Counted from the stretch's first letter, positions 1 to 6,086 are shown. The stretch is DNA of 7,775 nt from Bacillota bacterium (GCA_023419655.1 JAEZXP010000021.1:1-7775); one strand, 5' to 3'. Notes: generated by a model from the sequence alone, not told the origin. Program-made: numbers and translations.

Positions 1-161
1 GTATGAATCTCTCCTGTAAGCATTACAGGCTCAAAGTTCGGCCTTGTAAGACGAAGGTCAAAGGTAGTGATGGTTTCCTTGCCTATCTGGTCCCTCCTGG
101 ATACATAGATTCCGGGAAGAAGTTTCATATGATCAATTGTAAAGCTTGCAATCTGTTTCAT
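1..161 (-). CDS. luxS: S-ribosylhomocysteine lyase LuxS, N-terminal 53 codons (runs off left edge)
   Basis: LuxS cleaves S-ribosylhomocysteine to homocysteine and DPD, the precursor of autoinducer-2, in the cytoplasm as part of the activated methyl cycle. Read on the minus strand, the protein begins MKQIASFTIDHMKLLPGIYV, then has ITTFDLR, PNFEPVM and GEIH. This is the usual LuxS N-terminus (x-IASFTIDHxKLLPGxYVSR ... TTFD-R ... PN-EPVM ... EIHTIEHL). His53 matches the first zinc ligand (His54 in Bacillus subtilis numbering). The second His and the Cys ligand lie beyond the window, so about a third of the protein is seen. Start: an ATG four codons upstream (position 173) is in frame, but GGAGG sits 5 nt before the ATG at 161, and family proteins start here. 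It is divergent from the flavin-binding gene on the plus strand and unrelated to the sugar genes. The family call is confident; completeness cannot be judged. Confidence 0.93.
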   Translation of the reverse strand, partial: MKQIASFTIDHMKLLPGIYVSRRDQIGKETITTFDLRLTRPNFEPVMLTGEIH

Positions 162-166
162 TCTTT

Positions 167-171
167 CCTCC
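167..171 (-). promoter_or_regulatory. luxS ribosome binding site that fixes the start
   Basis: GGAGG on the minus strand lies 5 nt before the ATG at 161 and overlaps the alternative upstream ATG at 173, so initiation at 161 is favoured. Confidence 0.8.
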
Positions 172-183
172 ATTTCTACACAG

Positions 184-201
184 CCGCATAAATAGATGCG
201 G
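184..201 (-). other. Small hairpin in the luxS 5' leader
   Basis: CCGCAT and ATGCGG form a perfect 6-bp stem around a 6-nt loop. It lies 12 nt upstream of the luxS ribosome site, inside the predicted untranslated leader. No T-run follows it on the minus strand, so it is not an intrinsic terminator. It may affect message stability or be chance. Confidence 0.35.
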
Positions 202-225
202 TATTATTCTGATTCTATATAATTT

Positions 226-254
226 ATTTTATCATAGATGCTGCTTCTTGTCTT
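226..254 (-). promoter_or_regulatory. Putative luxS promoter (sigma-A type, extended -10)
   Basis: On the minus strand, AAGACA (249-254, four of six matches to TTGACA) is followed after 17 nt by TAAAAT (226-231). TGA directly precedes the -10, giving an extended TGn -10. The predicted start near 219 leaves a leader of about 58 nt. This is moderate evidence from sequence match and position only. Confidence 0.45.
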
Positions 255-320
255 GTACTTATCTCTATCTTGACAGGACCGCCGGCATGCTGGATATGGA
301 TGGCTTTTTTAGATTAATTA

Positions 321-329
321 TGGTATAAT
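321..329 (+). promoter_or_regulatory. Extended -10 promoter of the flavin-binding split-barrel gene
   Basis: TGGTATAAT is a perfect TATAAT preceded by TGn, 54 nt upstream of the ATG at 384. The -35 region 17 nt upstream (TGGCTT, 301-306) is poor, so recognition would depend on the extended -10. A perfect TTGACA at 270-275 is too far away to pair with it. Confidence 0.55.
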
Positions 330-383
330 ATAGAGAAACATTTGTAGGATAATGTAAAAAATAGAAAAGCAGGAGGAGTAAAA

Positions 384-875
384 ATGAGCAGGTATGAAGA
401 AGGAATCAAATTAATCGAGGAGAGGTGCGGCAACGGAAAAGATAACATCATCTCTCTGTCAACCATCGCAATGGGAGCAAATGCCGACGGAAAGCCCCGT
501 CCTTATGTCCGTGATGTGGACGCTTATTATGAGGACGGTGTGTTTTATGTTACTACCTGGGCGAAGGCAACCAAAATGCAGCAGATAGCTCAAAACAAAG
601 AGGTTGCATTTTCGGTTTGTTCCCAGTGGTTTTCCGGAAATGGAATTGGCGAAAACCTCGGATGGGTCTTAGACCCGAAAAACGCCAGGATAAGGACAAA
701 GCTTCGTGAAGCATTTGCCCAGTGGTACGACTTCGCAAACAATGAACAGGATAAAGATTGCATTATCCTGGCAATCCGTATTACAAGGGCGACGGTAATT
801 AAAGACCACGGTGCCGTGCGTTACAATATGGACTTTGTGAATAAGGCGGAGACGGAGGAAGGGAAAATAAGGTAA
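384..875 (+). CDS. Pyridoxamine 5'-phosphate oxidase-like FMN-binding split-barrel protein
   Basis: A 163-residue cytoplasmic protein with the layout of the small PNPOx-like flavin-binding split-barrel proteins (general-stress-protein-26 type). It has a short N-terminal helix, then strands carrying STIAMGANADGKPRPYVRDV (about 26-45), DGVFYVTTWAKATKMQQIAQ (about 51-70), then KEVAFSV. The pattern 'DGKPR-x-V ... DGxFYxxT ... K-x-QQIxxN-x-VAFSV' is typical of this fold, in which FMN sits at a dimer interface. No substrate can be assigned; the family covers flavin reductases and haem- or F420-related proteins as well as true PNPOx, and this one is shorter than biosynthetic PdxH. Start: AGGAGGAG lies 5 nt before the ATG. 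It has its own promoter and is closed by a terminator at 945-982, so it is a monocistronic neighbour rather than part of the sugar operon. Confidence 0.8.
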   Translation: MSRYEEGIKLIEERCGNGKDNIISLSTIAMGANADGKPRPYVRDVDAYYEDGVFYVTTWAKATKMQQIAQNKEVAFSVCSQWFSGNGIGENLGWVLDPKNARIRTKLREAFAQWYDFANNEQDKDCIILAIRITRATVIKDHGAVRYNMDFVNKAETEEGKIR

Positions 876-944
876 GGCAGCGGTACAGGATATGGTTAAT
901 AGATTCTTTTATAGCCTGTGAATTAATTGCATATGACATCCAGG

Positions 945-982
945 AAAATCAAGCGATTCTATAAACATGGCTTGATTTTTTT
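945..982 (+). terminator. Rho-independent terminator after the split-barrel gene
   Basis: AAAATCAAGC (945-954) and GCTTGATTTT (970-979) form a 10-bp perfect stem with a 15-nt loop, and the T-run continues to 982. It lies 69 nt past the stop at 875 and insulates the downstream operon from upstream transcription. The reverse strand lacks a matching T-run beyond the stem, so it appears to work rightward only. Confidence 0.85.
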
Positions 983-1016
983 GTGTGCGCGAATAAGACG
1001 AATTCTATATTGATAC

Positions 1017-1045
1017 TTGACAACATCATATGGTTAATTTATATT
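1017..1045 (+). promoter_or_regulatory. Promoter of the MarR-esterase-GH127 operon
   Basis: A perfect TTGACA -35 (1017-1022), a 17-nt spacer and TATATT as -10 (1040-1045, five of six). The predicted start falls near 1052, inside the palindrome that follows. It is one of the two strongest promoters in the window and the only good one ahead of the four-gene unit. Confidence 0.8.
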
Positions 1046-1046
1046 C

Positions 1047-1064
1047 TAATTAGATATCTAATTA
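1047..1064 (+). promoter_or_regulatory. 18-bp perfect palindrome, probable MarR operator
   Basis: TAATTAGATATCTAATTA is its own reverse complement over all 18 bases. It starts one base after the -10 and covers the predicted transcription start. The core TTAGATATCTAA resembles the TTAG-n4-CTAA sites bound by MarR/SlyA-type dimers. Its position directly upstream of a marR-family gene suggests autorepression that also controls the downstream esterases and glycosidase. Binding is inferred. Confidence 0.75.
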
Positions 1065-1083
1065 ATGGTGAGGGAGTGTTATT

Positions 1084-1518
1084 ATGTTTTATGAACGTAA
1101 GAATCTGCATGTGGCATTAATAAACACATATTCTGCCCATCGAAGATGCTGTTTCAGGGAATTTCAAAAGCTGGACTTAAGTACGGGGCAGCCGAAGGTG
1201 CTGTCAATTCTGTATAGGGAGGAAGGTCATCTTCAGAAGGATTTGGCAATGAGGTGCCATGTTGAACCTGCCACAATGACATCTCTGCTTAGCAATATGG
1301 AGAAAAAGAATCTTATTCGCAAGGAGGCTGTATATGTCTCCGGCGGTAAGCGGGCGAACGCCGTATATTTGACAGAGACCGGCAGAGATATGGCAATAAG
1401 GGTTAATAAGATTATTGATGATATGGAGGAAATAAGCTTTAAGGATTTTACAGAGGACGAGAAAGCACAGCTGATTGGCTTGCTGAACCGTATTGAGTCG
1501 AACCTGGATAATGATTAA
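1084..1518 (+). CDS. MarR-family transcriptional regulator
   Basis: A 144-residue winged-helix regulator of normal MarR length. The order seen is: dimerisation helix (1-30), GQPKVLSILYREEGHLQKDLA (35-55), recognition helix EPATMTSLLSNMEKKN (61-76), wing with GGKRANAVYLTETG (87-100), and a C-terminal dimerisation helix (105-140). The usual Asp-x-Arg of the wing is replaced by a Gly-Gly-Lys-Arg run. Three cysteines (22, 23, 58) lie in or near DNA-proximal helices. GGGAG 7 nt before the ATG supports the start. It is the first gene of the operon and is preceded by a palindromic site, so it probably represses itself and the two esterases and GH127 gene after it. By analogy with MarR-type cinR beside the cinnamoyl esterase cinB in Butyrivibrio, the ligand may be a hydroxycinnamate or its sugar ester. 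That ligand is inference; the family call is firm. Confidence 0.9.
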   Translation: MFYERKNLHVALINTYSAHRRCCFREFQKLDLSTGQPKVLSILYREEGHLQKDLAMRCHVEPATMTSLLSNMEKKNLIRKEAVYVSGGKRANAVYLTETGRDMAIRVNKIIDDMEEISFKDFTEDEKAQLIGLLNRIESNLDND

Positions 1519-1534
1519 GAAAGGGATTTGTCGT

Positions 1535-2590
1535 ATGAAAAAAATATGTGCAGTTTTTTTGTGTTCAGTATTGTTACTTGCCGCCTGCTCCGGCGAAAAG
1601 GCAGCGTATAATGACGCCTCATCAAATGACACAATGGATGAGGAGAAGGTACAGGAAAGTATCATTAACAACGATGCGATGGAAGATGCCAAAAACGATG
1701 ATTCAGAAAAATCAGTAAATGAAGATAACACGGATAAGGAGCCAGAAGATATGAATTTTATTCCTGTCGATAGAATCCCTGAAGAAGATTTGGTGGTTAG
1801 GACAGACCATGGCGGTACGATTGAAAAAATCACCTATCAAACAAAGGACTATTTTGGAGACGGGTCTGAAATCACGAAGCCGGCATATGTATATCTGCCT
1901 TATGATTATGATGAGAGTAAGCAATATGACGTGTTATATCTTATGCATGGTATCGGTGGAAGTGAAAATGAATGGGGTATGAACAATGATTCATCGCGGA
2001 TAAAAGCCATCATGGATAATTTAATTTATAACAGCGAGATTAAGCCTTTTATTGTCGTTACGCCCAATGGACGCTCCAGTGCCGATTACAGCTCATCCTC
2101 AGACTATAATTCCTTCTACGTATTTGGCAAAGAACTAAGAAATGACTTGATTCCCTACATAGAAAGCAATTATTCCACCTATGCAGAAGATGATGAGAGA
2201 GGCTATGATTTAACGAGTACCCGTAATCACCGGGCTATGGCGGGCCTGTCGATGGGTGGAATGCAAACCATTAATATCGGCATATGTGAAAGTCTCGATA
2301 TTATCAGTTATTTCGGTGCGTTTTCAGCGGCACCCACCACGAATTCTGCCTCCGTGATTGCAGATAGAATAAAAGAATTTTCGGATTACGATATCAGCTT
2401 TTTCTATACTATTTGCGGAACGGAGGATACGATTGCAATAGCCAGTGCATCAGCTGCTGTTTCTTCCCTTACCGAATTAACGGATAAGCTGTCGGACAAG
2501 AATCTCATCTGGCAGGAGGTCAGCGGAGGACATAGTTTTGATGTGTGGTATTTGGGATTCTATAATTTTGCCAGGATTGTCTTTAATTAA
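1535..2590 (+). CDS. Surface lipoprotein esterase, CE1/feruloyl-esterase-like alpha/beta hydrolase
   Basis: A 351-residue secreted lipoprotein. MKKICAVFLCSVLLLAAC is a lipoprotein signal peptide with lipobox LAAC, lipidated at Cys18. Residues about 20-75 form an acidic, Asp/Glu/Asn/Ser-rich linker, a probable stalk. The catalytic domain follows: PAYVYLPYDYD, then LMHGIGG (oxyanion region, His138), GLSMGG with nucleophile Ser239, probable acid Asp298 in GTEDT, and His333 in SGGHSFDVW. This order and spacing match the esterase-D/CE1 group, which includes bacterial feruloyl and acetyl-xylan esterases. The likely role is to remove feruloyl, coumaroyl or acetyl esters from hemicellulose outside the cell. 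Start: an in-frame ATG at 1511 adds eight residues but lacks a ribosome site; 1535 gives a clean signal peptide, though its AAAGGG site is only modest. It lies 16 nt after marR in the same operon. The fold is confident; the ester specificity is not visible. Confidence 0.87.
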   Translation: MKKICAVFLCSVLLLAACSGEKAAYNDASSNDTMDEEKVQESIINNDAMEDAKNDDSEKSVNEDNTDKEPEDMNFIPVDRIPEEDLVVRTDHGGTIEKITYQTKDYFGDGSEITKPAYVYLPYDYDESKQYDVLYLMHGIGGSENEWGMNNDSSRIKAIMDNLIYNSEIKPFIVVTPNGRSSADYSSSSDYNSFYVFGKELRNDLIPYIESNYSTYAEDDERGYDLTSTRNHRAMAGLSMGGMQTINIGICESLDIISYFGAFSAAPTTNSASVIADRIKEFSDYDISFFYTICGTEDTIAIASASAAVSSLTELTDKLSDKNLIWQEVSGGHSFDVWYLGFYNFARIVFN

Positions 2591-2610
2591 TACAAATTAT
2601 ATATGTGATA

Positions 2611-2617
2611 GGAGGAG
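2611..2617 (+). promoter_or_regulatory. Ribosome binding site that sets the carboxylesterase start
   Basis: GGAGGAG lies 8 nt before the ATG at 2626. An in-frame ATG at 2605 precedes this site and would make it coding, so 2626 is preferred. Confidence 0.85.
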
Positions 2618-2625
2618 AATCAAAT

Positions 2626-4164
2626 ATGTTAAGAAAAGTAGTGGCTGAAAATGGATGGATGGAAGGTCTGCCTGCTTCAGACCCCCGTATTACTTCATAT
2701 AAAGGAATTCCCTTTGCCCGTCCCCCGGTAGGACCCTTGCGCTTTCATGCTCCCATACCTGCTTCCAATTGGGTGGGAACCATGAAGGCCTATCAATTTA
2801 AACCAATTTCAATGCAGCCTGTACCCGGACTGGATAAAGATAATATCTATACCAGAGAATGGAATGTCGACCCTGAGATACCGATGAATGAGGACTGCCT
2901 TTATCTGAATGTTTGGACGCCTGCCAAGAGTCCGGATGAGAAGCTTCCCGTATTTGTGTGGTATTTTGGCGGAGGATGGCAGGTAGGGAATACAGCGGAG
3001 ATGGAATTTGACGGAGAACGCTTTGCAAGACGAGGAATCGTATTTGTCAGCATCAATTACCGGGTAAATGTATTCGGATTTTTATCGCATCCTGAAATTA
3101 CGGCTGAAAATCCAAAACAACCCGGAAACTTCGGACTTCTCGACCAGCAACTGGGGACAAGATGGGTAAAACAAAATATAGCGGCTTTTGGCGGTGACCC
3201 GGATAACATTACGATAGGCGGCCAGTCGGCAGGAGGGGGAAGCACCTTAATGCAGGCAGCCTCCGACCAGAATAAAGGACTATTTCAGAAGGCAATTGTT
3301 CAAAGCGGCGTATTAGTAAATCCCTATACAGAATTAATGCCAAAGCGGACCCTTCCACAGGCCGAGCAGATAGGGGAGGAATTCTTCGATTTTCTGGGTG
3401 TGAAAACCCTTGCCCAGGCACGGGAGCTTTCAGCTTCTTATATTATGGAAAAATGGAGTGAATATGGGGGCTTTGATAAATCTCTGCGGCTATGGATGCC
3501 GATTCAGGACGGTCAGTTTTTGAAGGATGACCACATGAAGTGCTTTTTTGAGGGAAAACGCCAGCCTGTTCCCATGCTTCTTGGTCATACAGGCAATGAG
3601 TTTCCTGCAAACCTGCCTATCAGTAATAAAGAAGATGCAATTAAGAAAGCCGAAGCATTATTCGGTGATAAGGCGGATGCGTTTTTGCAGGTAACCGGCT
3701 GGCCCTATGATACACCGGAAGAGTTTGAGAAGGCTACGAATGTTTCATCCCTTGAATATGGTGTCCGCATACTTTGCGAAAGAGAGGAAGCACTGGGTTC
3801 TGGTTTGGATAACTACTATTATGAGTTCGACCCGTATATTCCCGGTTGGGATAATCCGGGCTCCTTCCATTCCTCAGAGCTATGGTTTACCTTTGAAACA
3901 CTTGCTAAATGCTGGCGTCCCTTTGTAGGCCAGCACTATGATTTGGCAAGACAGATGTGTAATTACTGGTCTAACTTTATTAAGACCGGCAATCCCAATG
4001 GCGCCGATTCGACCGGGGAACCAATGCCGGAGTGGAAGCCGTACGCCAAAGATGAGCCGAATAAAATGCTGTTTACCGATGCTTCGCATCCGGTGGTAAG
4101 TCCATCCTCACCAATAATGTCCTTCCTGATTCGCCATTATTTTGAACGAATCAGGAAGGAATGA
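2626..4164 (+). CDS. Type-B carboxylesterase (para-nitrobenzyl-esterase-like)
   Basis: A 512-residue serine hydrolase of the carboxylesterase type-B family, the usual full length. It hydrolyses carboxylic esters. Signatures in order: YKGIPFARPPVGPLRF near the N-terminus, EDCLYLNVWTP (89-99), oxyanion-hole FGGGW (114-118), and FGGDPDNITIGGQSAGG carrying nucleophile Ser201. Probable acid Glu325 is in GHTGNEF and His415 in FHSSELWFTF, so the triad is complete. No signal peptide or membrane segment is visible, so it should act in the cytoplasm, complementing the surface esterase encoded 35 nt upstream. A plausible job is de-esterifying imported feruloylated or acetylated oligosaccharides; the family is broad and other esters are possible. 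The last codons form one long perfect hairpin (4120-4160), and the stop overlaps an ATG at 4161 (ATGA), suggesting coupling to GH127 translation. Confidence 0.92.
   Translation: MLRKVVAENGWMEGLPASDPRITSYKGIPFARPPVGPLRFHAPIPASNWVGTMKAYQFKPISMQPVPGLDKDNIYTREWNVDPEIPMNEDCLYLNVWTPAKSPDEKLPVFVWYFGGGWQVGNTAEMEFDGERFARRGIVFVSINYRVNVFGFLSHPEITAENPKQPGNFGLLDQQLGTRWVKQNIAAFGGDPDNITIGGQSAGGGSTLMQAASDQNKGLFQKAIVQSGVLVNPYTELMPKRTLPQAEQIGEEFFDFLGVKTLAQARELSASYIMEKWSEYGGFDKSLRLWMPIQDGQFLKDDHMKCFFEGKRQPVPMLLGHTGNEFPANLPISNKEDAIKKAEALFGDKADAFLQVTGWPYDTPEEFEKATNVSSLEYGVRILCEREEALGSGLDNYYYEFDPYIPGWDNPGSFHSSELWFTFETLAKCWRPFVGQHYDLARQMCNYWSNFIKTGNPNGADSTGEPMPEWKPYAKDEPNKMLFTDASHPVVSPSSPIMSFLIRHYFERIRKE
4120..4160 (+). 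repeat. 14-bp perfect inverted repeat (hairpin) at the carboxylesterase end
   Basis: TCCTTCCTGATTCG (4120-4133) pairs without mismatch with CGAATCAGGAAGGA (4147-4160) around a 13-nt loop. The whole structure lies in coding sequence and ends one base before the TGA stop codon (4162-4164). No T-run follows, so it is unlikely to be an intrinsic terminator. It sits 14 nt upstream of the GH127 ribosome site and could be an mRNA processing or stabilising element that sets the relative level of GH127. Confidence 0.75.
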
Positions 4165-4174
4165 CGAAGAAAAC

Positions 4175-4180
4175 AGGAGG
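4175..4180 (+). promoter_or_regulatory. Ribosome binding site that sets the GH127 start
   Basis: AGGAGG lies 7 nt before the ATG at 4188. The alternative in-frame ATG at 4161 overlaps the upstream stop. Its own purine-rich site (4153-4160) touches the ATG and is buried in the hairpin, so 4188 is preferred. Confidence 0.8.
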
Positions 4181-4187
4181 TATCAAT

Positions 4188-6050
4188 ATGAAAGAATTAA
4201 AAAGTAAGCAGGTTATACTTCGCGATGACGATTTAAGGCGCAGGGAAGCTGCCAACAGAGAATACCTGATGAGATTAACAAGTGATAATCTGCTGATTAA
4301 TTTTAAATTAGAAGCCGGAAGGTATTCAGGAAGAGAGCTAAGCAGTGATGCGCACAGCGGATGGGAATCTCCTGTATGTCAGTTGCGCGGACATTTTCTG
4401 GGTCATTGGCTGTCGGCCGCAGCCATTCATTATGATAAAAGCGGTGACATGGAGATAAAGGCAAAAGCCGATGCCATTATCGAGGAGCTGGAAGAATGCC
4501 AGAAGGATAATGGGGGTCAATGGGCAGGGCCGATTCCTGAAAAATATCTGCACTGGATTGCCGATGGAAAAGAAGTGTGGGCTCCGCAGTATACACTTCA
4601 TAAAGTATTTATGGGGCTTGTTGATATGTATCTCTATGCCGGCAATATTAAGGCGTTAGGGATAGCAGAGCGATTTGCGGATTGGTTTGCAGACTGGAGC
4701 GGCACGTTTAGCAGAGATAAATTTGATGAAATACTTGATGTAGAGACGGGCGGTATGCTCGAAATATGGGCAGAGCTTCTTGCGATTACCGGTAAGGATA
4801 AATACAAGAAGCTATTAGAACGCTACTATCGTAAACGGTTATTCCAGCCGTTACTGGATGGTAAGGACCCGCTGACGAATATGCATGCCAATACGACGAT
4901 ACCGGAAGTGCTTGGCTGTGCCAGGGCTTATGAGGTAACCGGAGAAGAAAGATGGATGGATATTGTGAAGGCCTATTGGCATTGTGCCGTAACCGAGAGA
5001 GGATACCTGGCTACCGGCGGACAAACATCCGGAGAGGTCTGGATGCCTAAGATGAAGATGAAAGAAAGGCTGGGGGATAAAAACCAGGAGCACTGTACGG
5101 TATATAACATGATACGGCTGGCAAGCTTTCTGTTCATGCACACCAGGGAGCCGGCTTATATGCAATATATTGAATATAACCTGTATAACGGTATTATGGC
5201 ACAGGCATATTATCAGGAATATGCGTTAACCGGCAGCAGGCATGGTAATCCCTCCACCGGGCTGCTAACTTATTTTCTGCCGATGAAGGCCGGATTGCAT
5301 AAGGATTGGAGCGGTGAGACGGACAGCTTTTTCTGCTGCCATGGAACGATGGTACAGGCAAATGCCGCTTTAAACAGAGGGATATATTATCAGGATAACG
5401 ATGAGATTTTTATATGCCAGTATTTTGATTCGGAGGTACGAACAAAGATTGGAGAAGAGGATATAACAATCATTCAAAAACAGGATAAAATGAGCGGAAG
5501 CATTATGAATTCTTCCAATACGGCAGGTATTCAGGAAGTGAATGAAATTACGTCACTGCATGAGAATATGCCGAAGTATAAGAAATATGATTATGTTGTA
5601 AGAACTTCGGAGGCAAAGACGTTTACCGTCAGCTATCGTATTCCGGAATGGGTTATGTCAGAAGCGGTTATTTATGTGAATGGTATCGAACAGGGTAAAA
5701 CGTCAGATAGTAAAAATTTTTACAAGGTAAAACGGGAATGGAAGGATGGGGATACCATCAGCCTTATTTTACCGATTGGAATTCGCTTTGTACCTCTTCC
5801 GGATGATTCTAAAATGGGAGCTTTTCGTTTTGGACCGGAGGTGCTGGCAGGCATATGTGATACGGAAAGACTGCTTTACATAGAGGACCGTGATATTACT
5901 TCTGAAATTATAATGGAAAATGAACGGGAGTGGGGCAATTGGCGCTATTTCTTTAAGACGGCAAACCAAAATCCTGTCACCCAACTGAGAAGAATAAGGG
6001 ATATAGGATATGAACCATTTCAGGTTTATTTTAAGATTAAATACAAATAA
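4188..6050 (+). CDS. GH127 family (DUF1680) glycoside hydrolase, probable beta-L-arabinofuranosidase
   Basis: A 620-residue cytoplasmic enzyme, close to the usual GH127 length, with an (alpha/alpha)6-barrel part followed by beta-rich C-terminal regions. Family signs are an N-terminal RREAANREYLMRL segment, GRYSGRELSS, GHFLGHWLSA, MHANTTIPEVLG and a CC pair. Against Bifidobacterium longum HypBA1 (acid/base Glu322; zinc ligands Glu338, Cys340, Cys417, Cys418, with Cys417 as nucleophile), the matching residues are Glu283 (SGEVW), Glu301 and Cys303 (QEHC), and Cys383-Cys384 (FFCCHGT). Spacings are nearly identical (18, 2 and 80 here; 16, 2 and 77 in HypBA1). The unusual Cys-zinc mechanism should therefore be intact. 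HypBA1 releases L-arabinose from beta-1,2-arabinobiose, but the family also holds other activities (for example on aceric-acid-containing pectin), and the CCHGT context differs from HypBA1's CCPPN, so the substrate is unsure. It is the last gene of the operon; no terminator is visible after it. Confidence 0.88.
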   Translation: MKELKSKQVILRDDDLRRREAANREYLMRLTSDNLLINFKLEAGRYSGRELSSDAHSGWESPVCQLRGHFLGHWLSAAAIHYDKSGDMEIKAKADAIIEELEECQKDNGGQWAGPIPEKYLHWIADGKEVWAPQYTLHKVFMGLVDMYLYAGNIKALGIAERFADWFADWSGTFSRDKFDEILDVETGGMLEIWAELLAITGKDKYKKLLERYYRKRLFQPLLDGKDPLTNMHANTTIPEVLGCARAYEVTGEERWMDIVKAYWHCAVTERGYLATGGQTSGEVWMPKMKMKERLGDKNQEHCTVYNMIRLASFLFMHTREPAYMQYIEYNLYNGIMAQAYYQEYALTGSRHGNPSTGLLTYFLPMKAGLHKDWSGETDSFFCCHGTMVQANAALNRGIYYQDNDEIFICQYFDSEVRTKIGEEDITIIQKQDKMSGSIMNSSNTAGIQEVNEITSLHENMPKYKKYDYVVRTSEAKTFTVSYRIPEWVMSEAVIYVNGIEQGKTSDSKNFYKVKREWKDGDTISLILPIGIRFVPLPDDSKMGAFRFGPEVLAGICDTERLLYIEDRDITSEIIMENEREWGNWRYFFKTANQNPVTQLRRIRDIGYEPFQVYFKIKYK

Positions 6051-6086
6051 CTGTAAAATATATTAAAGAAGCATCATAAATTTAAG

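Noticed and set aside
270..298. TTGACA at 270-275 as a -35 for the split-barrel gene
   Set aside because: The -10 candidate at the right distance (GATATG) matches three of six; the extended -10 at 321-329 is the better choice.
3..328. Two short plus-strand open frames (62 and 60 codons)
   Set aside because: The first is antisense to luxS, the second crosses the promoter region; neither has a ribosome site or protein-like composition.
889..1039. Repeated ATATGGTTAAT at 889-899 and 1028-1038
   Set aside because: Short AT-rich match with no symmetry and different contexts; likely chance.
1204..1833. 209-codon open frame on the minus strand
   Set aside because: It lies antisense across marR and the esterase N-terminus, has low-complexity Ser/Phe/Ile-rich composition, no ribosome site and no recognisable domain; the plus-strand proteins explain the DNA.
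2577..2605. Possible internal promoter before the carboxylesterase (TTGTCT, 17 nt, TATATG)
   Set aside because: Only four of six matches in each box, in AT-rich DNA, with a leader of about 15 nt; too weak to claim.
4120..4160. Intrinsic terminator between the carboxylesterase and GH127
   Set aside because: The stem is perfect, but the following bases are purine-rich (ATGACGAAGAAAAC) with no T-run, so termination is unlikely.
4851..5165. 104-codon minus-strand open frame within GH127
   Set aside because: It is a shadow of a strongly conserved coding region that includes catalytic motifs, with no start signals.
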